Source: Hyphomicrobiales bacterium (lineage in GTDB: Bacteria; Pseudomonadota; Alphaproteobacteria; Rhizobiales; Hyphomicrobiaceae). Taken from it: a DNA stretch of 48,995 bases. This document shows, piece by piece, positions 9,035 through 16,025 of the stretch (positions are counted from its first letter, which is position 1; each line of letters starts with the position of its first letter). The notes under the pieces are model-generated. The model saw only the letters and a program-made list of their open reading frames with translations. It ran no database searches and was not told where the DNA came from. Where the stretch lies: NCBI GenBank assembly GCA_025353015.1, contig JANXRM010000001.1:1-48995 (forward strand), written 5' to 3'. The translations under genes and the position numbers were made by a program.

Positions 9035-9777
9035 TCGGGCTCCGCTTCGCCGGCCTTGAGCCAATTGAAATGGATCGGAAATCCCTCGGCCACCAGCATG
9101 CCCACCACCTCGGTCAGCGGCAACCCCACGACGTTGGTGTAGGAACCTACCAGCTTCTGCACGAAGCAGCCGGCGAGTCCCTGGATTGCATAGCCGCCCG
9201 CTTTGCCGCGCCATTCCCGCGACGCCAGATAGCTCTGCATTTCTTCCTTTGAGAGCCGCTTGAAACGGACGCGCGTATCGATCACTTTCAGCCGTACCCG
9301 GTCATCCGGCGTGATCAGGCAGAGGCCGGTGTAGACGCGATGCGAACGGCCTGAGAGTTTTTGCAGAGTCGCCAGCGCTTCTTCCACGCTTTTCGGTTTG
9401 CCGAAAATGTTGCGTCCGCTCGAAACGACGGTATCGGCCGCGAGCACATAGGCTTCGGCGATGTCCTTATCGTTGGCGATCAGATCGCGCGCCGCCTCCG
9501 CTTTGGCGCGAGCCAGCCGTGTGACGAGGCTTCTCGGCATCTCGCCGCGCTTCGGCGTCTCGTCGATGGACGCTGGCCGGAGCGCATCGGGGTTGACGCC
9601 CACCTGCGACAGCAACATCAGCCGGCGCGGGCTGGCGCTCGCCAGCACCAGCCGCGGCCGCAATTCCTGCCGCCGGCCGACGGGTTTGGTCCGCGCACGC
9701 GCATGCCGCAGCGTTTCCCGTTGCGGCGTTTCAGACCGGCCGAGAACGCTCAGTAAAGCGGCCTTGGGTGAGTTCAT
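9031..9777 (-). CDS. maf: Maf-like nucleoside triphosphate pyrophosphatase
   Basis: House-cleaning enzyme that hydrolyses non-canonical or methylated NTPs to NMP and pyrophosphate. The signature LVLASASPRRLMLL opens the conserved domain near residue 43. The catalytic region AADTVVSSGRNIFGKP and the Maf motif GKAGGYAIQGLAGCFV follow. The domain is normal, but the ATG at 9777 puts about 40 Arg-rich residues in front of it, longer than the usual 190-200-residue family member. No ATG lies between; a TTG at 9663 would remove the extension but has a poor ribosome-binding site. It is the first gene of the leftward maf-yacG-cupin run. Confidence 0.92.
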   Translation of the reverse strand: MNSPKAALLSVLGRSETPQRETLRHARARTKPVGRRQELRPRLVLASASPRRLMLLSQVGVNPDALRPASIDETPKRGEMPRSLVTRLARAKAEAARDLIANDKDIAEAYVLAADTVVSSGRNIFGKPKSVEEALATLQKLSGRSHRVYTGLCLITPDDRVRLKVIDTRVRFKRLSKEEMQSYLASREWRGKAGGYAIQGLAGCFVQKLVGSYTNVVGLPLTEVVGMLVAEGFPIHFNWLKAGEAEPE

Positions 9778-10098
9778 GAGTTGTAGCCTCGAAGAGCAGC
9801 CTTTGGCCTATGGAGTGACGCCTGAACAGGGTCAGGCTGGCACCTCATTCGGGCCGGAGAATGCCCACCGTAAGCACTGGAAATCAAGGAGAAACGCAGC
9901 CCACTTTGTGGCAGCACGCGCGGCTCGGCAAAGTGCTGTTACCGGGTCGTGCGGTCCCGCTCCGTTGGCTCGCAATCGTCGCAAATATGTTGAACGAACG
10001 CGGCTATCCCCAAGATTGAACGCGCAAAAATAAATACCGTCAACCCATCCCATCCCGGCGTTTCCCGCCCCTACCAGCGGCGAAATATTCGAGATTTG
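9778..10098. other. Intergenic region upstream of maf
   Basis: About 320 bases between maf and tRNA-Leu (both leftward). No open frame here looks like a gene; in particular no infA, which often precedes maf in relatives, is present. A short hairpin (GCCTGA at 9820-9825 with TCAGGC at 9832-9837) lies near maf but has no T-run. The maf promoter and the end of the tRNA transcript must lie here, but I could not place either with confidence. Confidence 0.4.
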
Positions 10099-10185
10099 TG
10101 GTGCCTCAGGAGGGACTCGAACCCCCACACCCTCGCGAGTACCAGATTTTGAGTCTGGCGCGTCTACCGGTTCCGCCACTGAGGC
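10099..10185 (-). tRNA. tRNA-Leu (anticodon CAA)
   Basis: The minus strand folds as a class II tRNA. A 7-bp acceptor stem (GCCTCAG with CTGAGGC), a D arm with GGTAGACG, an anticodon stem CCAGA/TCTGG with loop CTCAAAA giving anticodon CAA (reads UUG), a long variable arm and a T arm with GGTTCGAGTCC are all visible. The discriminator is A, and the CCA tail is encoded at 10101-10099. The long variable arm and discriminator A support leucine. Confidence 0.96.
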
Positions 10186-10422
10186 AATTGAGAAATTTCA
10201 AGTGTTGTCGCGCATCGGCGCCCTGAGTATCGCAACGCAACGGCCTTCGCAAGCTGTGACGTGGCCCCATGTCCCAAATCCGTCAGGCGGCATCCCCAGG
10301 CGTGGTGGTGAAGGCGGGGCACCGGTTCGTGCCACTTGACGCGCCGTGCACGACATCCGTTTATTGTCATCGTCAAACAATGTCGCGGGCATCCGCGCAA
10401 GCGCGCTGGGGTGTACCGCGAG

Positions 10423-11361
10423 ATGACTGAAACGCAGTCCCGCCAATCGGCGTCGCCCGCAATGAAGCCGCAGCTCGACGCCTTCGCGGTGACGATTCTG
10501 ACATCCATGTGTATCTGCCTCGCGGTCGGTCAGGTGGCGATCAAGGTGGCGAACGCTGGAATCTCACCGGTGCTGCAGGCAGGCCTCAGATCAATCGCTG
10601 GTGCCATACTGCTCGGCGTGTTCTGCAAGGCGCGCGGCATAACTCTGTTCGAACGCAACGGCATATTGTGGCCAGCACTTCTGACGAGTGCCTTTTTTGC
10701 AGCTGAGTTCGGGTTCCTCTATCCAGGTCTTGAGCGGACCACGGTCGCACACGCCATCATCCTGCTTTACACGGCGCCGCTGGTCGTCGCAGTTGGCGCA
10801 CATTTCCTCATTCCGGGAGACCGGCTGACGGCAGCCAAGATCGCCGGGCTCGGGCTGGCCCTCGCCGGTGTTGCCGTCGTCGTGCTCGGCAAGGAAAGCG
10901 TTGCTGCCGGCATCAAGGGGCCGACGTTGTCGGGCGATCTCATGTGCCTTGCTGGCGCGTTCGCCTGGGGCGGATTGACGCTCGTCATCCGCACGACACG
11001 GCTGGCACGGATTGAGCCCGAACGCGTCACGTTCATCCAGCTGCTCGTCTCGGGGCCGCCCCTCTGCGCCTTGTCACTGGCACTCGGCGAACCAGGCTTG
11101 AATGCGCCGACGCCATTGATGTGGGCTGCATTCGCCTTCACAGTCTTCTTTGTCGCCGGCTACGTGTTCACGACGACGACATGGCTCTTCACACGCTATC
11201 CCGCCTCGCGCGTAATGGCGTTTCTTTTGCTGACGCCGATCTTCGGCGTCGTTGCCGCGCACTTGTTGCTCGGTGAGGCGCTCGGACCCGATCTCATCGC
11301 TGGACTGGCACTGGTCGTTGCCGGCCTCTGGCTGGTCAACCGGCCGGCAAGGCGGCCTTGA
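10423..11361 (+). CDS. DMT-superfamily transporter (EamA domains)
   Basis: Inner-membrane protein of about 312 residues with two EamA repeats and roughly ten transmembrane helices. The first begins near residue 20 (VTILTSMCICLAVGQVAI), and the last ends in ALVVAGLWLVN. The repeat hallmark, a Pro-containing helix (YTAPLVVAVGAHFL in repeat 1, LLTPIFGVVAAHLLLGE in repeat 2) is clear. Such proteins export or import small metabolites such as amino acids or nucleosides; the substrate cannot be read from sequence. The frame opens at 10336, but the ATG at 10423 gives the usual short N-tail. It stands alone between tRNA-Leu and a small unknown gene. Confidence 0.88.
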   Translation: MTETQSRQSASPAMKPQLDAFAVTILTSMCICLAVGQVAIKVANAGISPVLQAGLRSIAGAILLGVFCKARGITLFERNGILWPALLTSAFFAAEFGFLYPGLERTTVAHAIILLYTAPLVVAVGAHFLIPGDRLTAAKIAGLGLALAGVAVVVLGKESVAAGIKGPTLSGDLMCLAGAFAWGGLTLVIRTTRLARIEPERVTFIQLLVSGPPLCALSLALGEPGLNAPTPLMWAAFAFTVFFVAGYVFTTTTWLFTRYPASRVMAFLLLTPIFGVVAAHLLLGEALGPDLIAGLALVVAGLWLVNRPARRP

Positions 11362-11536
11362 TCCGGCCCAGTCCCGGTGACCGGCTCCTTGTTAAAAGCT
11401 CCCATGACGGGCTCCACGAACCCAACCCGATCGCGTGTAACTTGGATCGGATATCTGGACGGCCAAGCTGGCAGCGATGACTGCCGTCACGTAGGTGTTG
11501 GACTTCGAAACCGCCGCGCGAGCGTGGGAGGCGCCA

Positions 11537-12025
11537 ATGATTTTTATGAGCCAAAGCGGATTGATCGACACGGCGCGGCAGGCTGGCTGGGAGGTCTGGT
11601 ACATCGAACACCTGCGCATCATGCGGACGGTGCCGGGCATCGCATCGGCGCAACGTTTCACAACCAGAACGGCCGGTTTCCCGCCATCGCTCGCGATGTA
11701 CACTGTCGCATCCGAGGCCGTCTTTCGCGACCCCTACTACCTCAGCGTTCGTGGCATGGGGGAGTGGAAACCGCTTATCGATCCGCGCCACTACCATCGC
11801 AATCTGTTCGATGGCCTGGCCTCAGCACCGCACGTGCCGGACGACCACGTGCTGATCGTCGCCGATCGCGGCCAACCTGATCCATCGCTCGGCGCCATGA
11901 CGTGGTTGCGGTCGGTCGGCATCGATCGGTCGACGCCCTACCGCGGTATCGTCGCGGCCGGATCGGACCGTGCCCTTGCCTATAACGGCAAGTCCGTTGC
12001 CATGTATGTGCCGGTCGCCACATGA
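11537..12025 (+). CDS. Small protein, possible dimeric alpha/beta-barrel fold
   Basis: A 162-residue cytoplasmic protein. The N-terminal half (WEVWYIEHLRIMRTVPGI, then SAQRFTT) has the helix-strand pattern and HxxxMxxVPG spacing of ferredoxin-like dimeric barrels such as EthD or antibiotic monooxygenase families. A second such half may follow around HYHRNLFDGLASAP. No catalytic residues are certain, so the reaction is unknown. I chose the ATG at 11537 because GGGAGG precedes it; the frame reaches 11495. It lies directly before the MmgE/PrpD gene and could serve the same catabolic route. Confidence 0.65.
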   Translation: MIFMSQSGLIDTARQAGWEVWYIEHLRIMRTVPGIASAQRFTTRTAGFPPSLAMYTVASEAVFRDPYYLSVRGMGEWKPLIDPRHYHRNLFDGLASAPHVPDDHVLIVADRGQPDPSLGAMTWLRSVGIDRSTPYRGIVAAGSDRALAYNGKSVAMYVPVAT

Positions 12026-12208
12026 ACCATCGGCCGCTCGCGCAAGATAAATTGCCTGATGACGTCGCAAGCAAAGGCGATTGGGGACGATCCGAAGATT
12101 GGTCCAACAAAAACGAGCGTTTAATGCGTTCCAGTGTGGCATGGTGGCTGCATCACCGTCTGCCGGATCTGGCAGACACGCATCACAACGTCCACCGGAA
12201 CGCTGCCC

Positions 12209-13561
12209 ATGACTGTTGCCGAGACACTCGCTGAATTCGTCATCACGACGCGGTTTCAGGATCTGTCCGAGCGCACTGTGGACTACGCGGCGATGATCGT
12301 CGCCAGCACGCTTGCCAGCGCCGCCTTGGGCCGCAACATCAAATCCGCGCGGATCATTCGCGCAATCGAGGTCGAGCGCGGTGGACGGCCCGAGGCCTCG
12401 GTCTGGTTCGAGCCCGGCGTGAAACTTCCAATCGCTGGCGCAGCGCGCGCTAACGCTCTGATGAGCGATGCGGCCGCATCCGACGACAGTGATCTGCGCA
12501 ACATCGTGCACTGCGGCACGCCGCTGACGGCGACATCGTTGGCCATCGCCGAGAAGACCGGCGCTACGGGTCAGGATGTGCTAGCCGCAATTGTGCTCGG
12601 CTACGAGGCGGCGGGCCGCATCGGCGCGGCGATCCTGCCCCGTCACTCGCCACGTGGCCATCACGGCTGCATGGGTGCTGCCTTCGGTGCCACCGTTGCC
12701 GCTGCCCGCTTGCTTGGGCTCGATGCCGGACAAACCGCACATGCGATTGCGCTGACCGCAACCTCGGTCGGCGGCCTCGCCAAGGCGGCCGATACCAGCA
12801 TCGCCCGCGAGTATCACGCAGGCTTGGTCACCATGCTCGGCATCGAAGCCGTCGAGGCAGCGCGTCGGGGCTACACCGCCGAGCTCGCCATCCTCGAAAT
12901 GGAGCGCGGTTTCGTCCAGGTGTTCGGCGGCCCCGACGCCGACGCGGCCGGCATCACCCGTGACCTCGGCCAGGAGTGGGACATCGTCACCGACATGGCG
13001 ATCAAGCTGGTTCCTGGAGGCCACCCGTACCATGCCTTCGCCGAGGCCGCGGCGAATGCATCCCGGCAAGGCAACGTCGCGCCGGATGAGATCGCCGCCA
13101 TCATCGTTTCGCGTCCGGACCTGACGACGCTGCCGGGCCCGATGCATCCGAAGGATCTGATCGATATGGCGCACAGCCCGGCCTATTTCACTGCCGCTGG
13201 CGCGCGCGACAAGCGATTTGGTTGGGAGCATGCGAACCCGGAAAAAATCAGCGATCCCGTCATTCACGCCCTGATCGACAAGGTCCGCGTCGGCGCGCCG
13301 CCAAACGAGAATGTTGCCGCCTATCGCCAGGGCGCAACCGTGAGCATCGAGACATCGGACGGCCGCACGGTGACCAGTACCGTGCTGGTGCCAAAGGGCG
13401 CCGCATGCCTTGGCCTCGACTGGGCTGATATCGAGGCCAAGTACCGGACACTCGCCCCACATGCGCCGATGTCGAACGAAAAAGTGAAGCAAAGCCTGAC
13501 AGCAGTCCGCGCCTTGCGGTCGAGCAAAGGCGTTTCCGAACTGATCGCGCAGCTATCTTAA
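12209..13561 (+). CDS. MmgE/PrpD family protein
   Basis: A 450-residue protein of the MmgE/PrpD family, which includes 2-methylcitrate dehydratase and aconitate-like isomerases. Recognisable stretches are LAEFVITTRF at the start, NIVHCGTPLTATSLAIAEKT near one third, RHSPRGHHGCMGAAFGATVA, then LTATSVGGLAKAADTSIARE, and the small-domain GGHPYHAFAEAA. Orthologous genes often accompany Bug receptors and CoA-transferases in acid catabolism, but here no prpB or prpC is close, so methylcitrate dehydratase is only one option. I chose the ATG at 12209 (MTVAETLAEF). It is convergent with soxA, with only 18 bases between stops. Confidence 0.88.
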   Translation: MTVAETLAEFVITTRFQDLSERTVDYAAMIVASTLASAALGRNIKSARIIRAIEVERGGRPEASVWFEPGVKLPIAGAARANALMSDAAASDDSDLRNIVHCGTPLTATSLAIAEKTGATGQDVLAAIVLGYEAAGRIGAAILPRHSPRGHHGCMGAAFGATVAAARLLGLDAGQTAHAIALTATSVGGLAKAADTSIAREYHAGLVTMLGIEAVEAARRGYTAELAILEMERGFVQVFGGPDADAAGITRDLGQEWDIVTDMAIKLVPGGHPYHAFAEAAANASRQGNVAPDEIAAIIVSRPDLTTLPGPMHPKDLIDMAHSPAYFTAAGARDKRFGWEHANPEKISDPVIHALIDKVRVGAPPNENVAAYRQGATVSIETSDGRTVTSTVLVPKGAACLGLDWADIEAKYRTLAPHAPMSNEKVKQSLTAVRALRSSKGVSELIAQLS

Positions 13562-13579
13562 AGGCATCCGTGACGGCAA

Positions 13580-14455
13580 TTATCGGCGCACGCCTGGAGA
13601 GCTGAGCGCCAGCCCCTCGCCACGCCATGCAAGATAAAGTTCCAACGCCAGATATTCGGGCGCGCCGAAGTCGAGAATCTCGGCGCGAACACCCATGCTG
13701 CAGGCGCGAATGCGGCGGCTGAGCGAGCCAAGTTTTTGCCACTCGAGGCGATAGGCGGGCCAACCCTCGGTTTGGCCTTGGCTGATCAGATCGCCGCGCA
13801 GTCGCCGCCCGGCATTGTCGTCGTGACATAGCGTGCACGCGACGTTCAACTGGCCCTGCCGCTCGGCAAAAAACGTGCGGCCCGCCTCGAAAAACGGGCG
13901 TGCCGGGCCATCGATGTGAACGGTCTTTGGCAATCCAAGCGATTGCCATGAAACGAACGCGGTGAGGCCGAGCAGTGCGTCCGACTCCCAGGCCAATGCT
14001 GGCGCGCCCTGGTTCGCCGTCCGGCATTGGTTGATGCGCAGTTCGATGTTGAGCAGGCGCCCGGTTTGGGTCTCGACCGCCGGATAGCGAGCAGCAACGC
14101 CTTTCATCGATTGCGCGGCGTCACCATGGCAGCTGGCGCACGATTTGCCCGACACCTCTGCGGGCGCCGTCCACAACGCAGCACCCTGCTCAACCCAGAG
14201 CATCCCGGGATTGGCACCGTCGTCGTTCTGCAGCCGTTGCGACTCCGCCGATTGAAATGTATGCCCCGGCAGTACCGGCACCGGCCGGCGTTCCTCTGCG
14301 CCCGATCTGGCGGGTGCAAGAATGCTCCATGCAGCCATCACGATTGCAAGCATGCAGGTCGGGTCGAGCCTGCGCTGTCGAGCCCCGACAGCCACGGGTA
14401 TGCGCCAATCTGTCGGGATTCGTACCTTGGTCTGACCCAAAAACAGCCACCGCAT
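13580..14455 (-). CDS. soxA: Sulfur-oxidation c-type cytochrome SoxA (dihaem)
   Basis: Periplasmic partner of SoxX; SoxAX links thiosulfate to the SoxY carrier by forming a cysteine S-thiosulfonate. In the 291-residue product (start 14455) two CxxCH haem motifs appear: CASCH at 106-110 and CTLCH at 207-211. The active-site cysteine is Cys252 in RRIRACSMGVRAE, matching the conserved Cys-plus-VRAE of the family. A signal-like hydrophobic segment (MLAIVMAAWSILAPARSGA) begins at residue 35, so an ATG at 14353 is a possible start. The upstream ATG overlaps the soxZ stop (TGATG), which favours 14455. Last gene of the sox block. Confidence 0.93.
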   Translation of the reverse strand: MRWLFLGQTKVRIPTDWRIPVAVGARQRRLDPTCMLAIVMAAWSILAPARSGAEERRPVPVLPGHTFQSAESQRLQNDDGANPGMLWVEQGAALWTAPAEVSGKSCASCHGDAAQSMKGVAARYPAVETQTGRLLNIELRINQCRTANQGAPALAWESDALLGLTAFVSWQSLGLPKTVHIDGPARPFFEAGRTFFAERQGQLNVACTLCHDDNAGRRLRGDLISQGQTEGWPAYRLEWQKLGSLSRRIRACSMGVRAEILDFGAPEYLALELYLAWRGEGLALSSPGVRR

Positions 14456-14775
14456 CAGCCGACCGTGATCCGGCGACGCTCGACCGTTTTCACGCCGCGG
14501 TCGTCGGTCCATGTGAAGGTGATGTCGCCGGTTTCGGTTGCGGTGGTCGTGAAGGCGAAGAAGGGGTTGGCGGCGACGCCCGGCTGCAGCTCGGCGCGGA
14601 AGATCTCGACGCCGTTGTAGGTGACAGCCAACTCGTTGACGATGTCGCGCGGGATTGCATTGCCGATGTCGTCGCGGCGGTGACCGGTCTCCATGTGGTG
14701 CTGGATCAGGGTCTTGATCTCGATGACGTCGCCAGGCTTTGCAGCCGTTGGGCAAACGATGCGAGTGATGGCCAT
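14455..14775 (-). CDS. soxZ: Sulfur-oxidation protein SoxZ
   Basis: Subunit of the periplasmic SoxYZ carrier; SoxZ holds the SoxY chain but has no sulfur-carrying cysteine of its own. The 106 residues match the family's length and layout. It has MAITRIVCPTAAKPGDVIEI, then IQHHMETGHRRDD, and a C-terminal beta sandwich with NPFFAFTTTATETGDITF and the VERRRITVG end. It has no signal peptide, as usual, because SoxYZ is exported as a complex by the Tat signal of SoxY. GAAGGAGG precedes the ATG. Its stop overlaps the soxA start; a 74-base gap separates it from soxY. Confidence 0.95.
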   Translation of the reverse strand: MAITRIVCPTAAKPGDVIEIKTLIQHHMETGHRRDDIGNAIPRDIVNELAVTYNGVEIFRAELQPGVAANPFFAFTTTATETGDITFTWTDDRGVKTVERRRITVG

Positions 14776-14849
14776 GCAGCCTCCTTCGTAGTCGAGATGT
14801 GTTCACACCCCGGTTGCGATGTCTGCGACCGAAACGCCAAACAAAACTC

Positions 14850-15425
14850 TCAGCCCGCGTCCATGCAGGCGGCGAGCGTCACGATCACTTCTTGCGCCCC
14901 GGACCAATACTGACCGTCACTCATCTCGGCCAACACGGTCACCACCTGCGTGGTCGCAAGACGAATGTTGGTCGCGACTTTGGCGCGGCCAGCCCGCGGC
15001 CCGAGGTGCATGGTGACGATGCGCGCGATCGGGTTCTTGTCGGCGATGACGTGGATAGCCTTCACGTGGTCGGCCGCCGTCATCGGACTATCGACCGTGA
15101 CAGTGAGCGCAACCGTATTCCCATTCTCGGCCAACTCCGGCATCACCACCGTAACGCGACCTGGTTTAATCTGGGCGCCTCGCGTCAGTGTCTTGATAGC
15201 GTCGGCGGCAAGCCCATCGTCCGCCGCGGCTGGTGCGCTGATAGCCGGCGTCATGGCAACGGCCGCGCTGCCCGCCACGCCAGCCAATACCGCGCGCCGC
15301 GAAAGTCGGCCCAGTCTGCTCGATTCGGCCAGTTGGTCCGATTCGGCCAGTTGGTCCGGTTGGGCCAGTTGGTTCGGTTGGGCCAGTTGGTCCGGTTGGG
15401 CACGTCCGTTTGAGGTGTCGACCAT
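14850..15425 (-). CDS. soxY: Sulfur-carrier protein SoxY (unusual C-terminus)
   Basis: Carrier that holds sulfur intermediates on a swinging C-terminal cysteine. The conserved domain ([20 protein letters not shown], then [19 protein letters not shown] and [12 protein letters not shown]) is clear. A Tat signal [14 protein letters not shown] starts near residue 40 and supports export with SoxZ. Two oddities. The n-region carries 6-residue repeats ([12 protein letters not shown]) encoded by an 18-bp tandem array. The end is [10 protein letters not shown] rather than the canonical GGCGG arm, although one cysteine (Cys187) remains near the end. I used the ATG at 15425, with AGGAGG 11 bases upstream; an ATG at 15449 is in frame. 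Function in sulfur oxidation is probable but the atypical arm leaves doubt. Confidence 0.87.
   Translation of the reverse strand: MVDTSNGRAQPDQLAQPNQLAQPDQLAESDQLAESSRLGRLSRRAVLAGVAGSAAVAMTPAISAPAAADDGLAADAIKTLTRGAQIKPGRVTVVMPELAENGNTVALTVTVDSPMTAADHVKAIHVIADKNPIARIVTMHLGPRAGRAKVATNIRLATTQVVTVLAEMSDGQYWSGAQEVIVTLAACMDAG
15322..15400 (-). repeat. 18-bp tandem repeat inside soxY (Tat n-region)
   Basis: Four full copies of an 18-bp unit, GATTCGGCCAGTTGGTCC on the plus strand, plus a partial fifth. Copies 1 and 2 are identical; copies 3 and 4 change GATTC to GGTTG. Being a multiple of three, each unit adds six residues of the Gln-Leu-Ala type before the twin-arginine motif. Copy number could change without breaking the frame. 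Confidence 0.9.
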
Positions 15426-15459
15426 TGTGGCTCGCGCCTCCTGCGCCATAGCTCGTATC

Positions 15460-15897
15460 TTACTTCAAGTGGCCGAGATAGGCCACCACGTCCTCGATGT
15501 CCTGAGCTGCGAGCACCGGCTTGCCTTGGTATTGCGAAGCCACACGCCGTAAATTTTCCACCCGGTGATATGGCGGCATCACCGTTGCCGGATTGAGCCG
15601 GCTCTGATCAACGATGCGCAGCCGCAGCGCGCCGGAATTGAGCCGTGCGCCGACACCCGCCAAGTCTGGACCCAACTCGCCCTGGAATGGCTCGTCCGGT
15701 TCCGGCACCTTATGGCAGATGAGACAGTTACCCGTCGCCCGGTCGAGCACGATGCGACGGCCGCGCACCGCATCACCGGCAGTTCCGGTAAGCGGCTCCG
15801 GTATCGCATCGCCGACAATGCGATAGGCGGCAATGCCGGCCGTTTCTGCCTGACAGTCGTTGGGCATAACAACTGCTGCCCCAAAAACCAATGTCAT
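15460..15897 (-). CDS. soxX: Sulfur-oxidation c-type cytochrome SoxX (monohaem)
   Basis: Electron-accepting haem subunit of SoxAX. From the ATG at 15897 the protein has 145 residues. CLICH at 58-62 binds the haem. Met107 in VMPPYH is a likely distal ligand, followed by DIEDVVAYLGHL, the typical C-terminal helix. The ATG lies in a dispersed repeat (see 15894-16003) and the leader MTLVFGAAVVMPNDCQA has no positive n-region. In-frame GTG codons further up, for example 15948, would add a KRR-containing n-region and a longer hydrophobic core, so the true start may lie inside the repeat. No ribosome-binding site is convincing. The gene sits 10 bases before the upstream soxY ATG. Confidence 0.88.
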   Translation of the reverse strand: MTLVFGAAVVMPNDCQAETAGIAAYRIVGDAIPEPLTGTAGDAVRGRRIVLDRATGNCLICHKVPEPDEPFQGELGPDLAGVGARLNSGALRLRIVDQSRLNPATVMPPYHRVENLRRVASQYQGKPVLAAQDIEDVVAYLGHLK

Positions 15898-16003
15898 GCC
15901 CGCGAATGCGGGCACCCACGACACGCGTCGTTTGCCCTCGACCCGCACGTAGGTCCCGGCTTTCGCGCTGGACGCGCGCGCCTCGCACGAGGCCGGGATG
16001 ACG
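15894..16003 (-). repeat. Dispersed palindromic repeat element at soxX start
   Basis: About 110 bases that look like a known kind of short dispersed element in alphaproteobacterial genomes. Read on the minus strand it starts CGTCATCCCGGCCTCGTGCG and ends with a palindrome GCCCGC-ATTC-GCGGGC before ATGACA. In frame it spells a peptide with WVPAFAGMT, a phrase often seen in spurious or hybrid proteins carrying this repeat. It has no transposase and fills most of the gap between the molybdenum subunit gene and soxX. I recognised it by pattern only; a genome-wide search would show its copy number. Confidence 0.7.
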
Positions 16004-16025
16004 ACATGGTTTTGGCTTTGTGCCC

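Noticed and set aside
9820-9837. Terminator-like hairpin near maf
   Set aside because: The stem is six pairs and no T-run follows in either direction.
15894-16003. Insertion sequence
   Set aside because: Only about 110 bases, with no transposase or terminal repeats of IS type; it fits a small dispersed repeat better.
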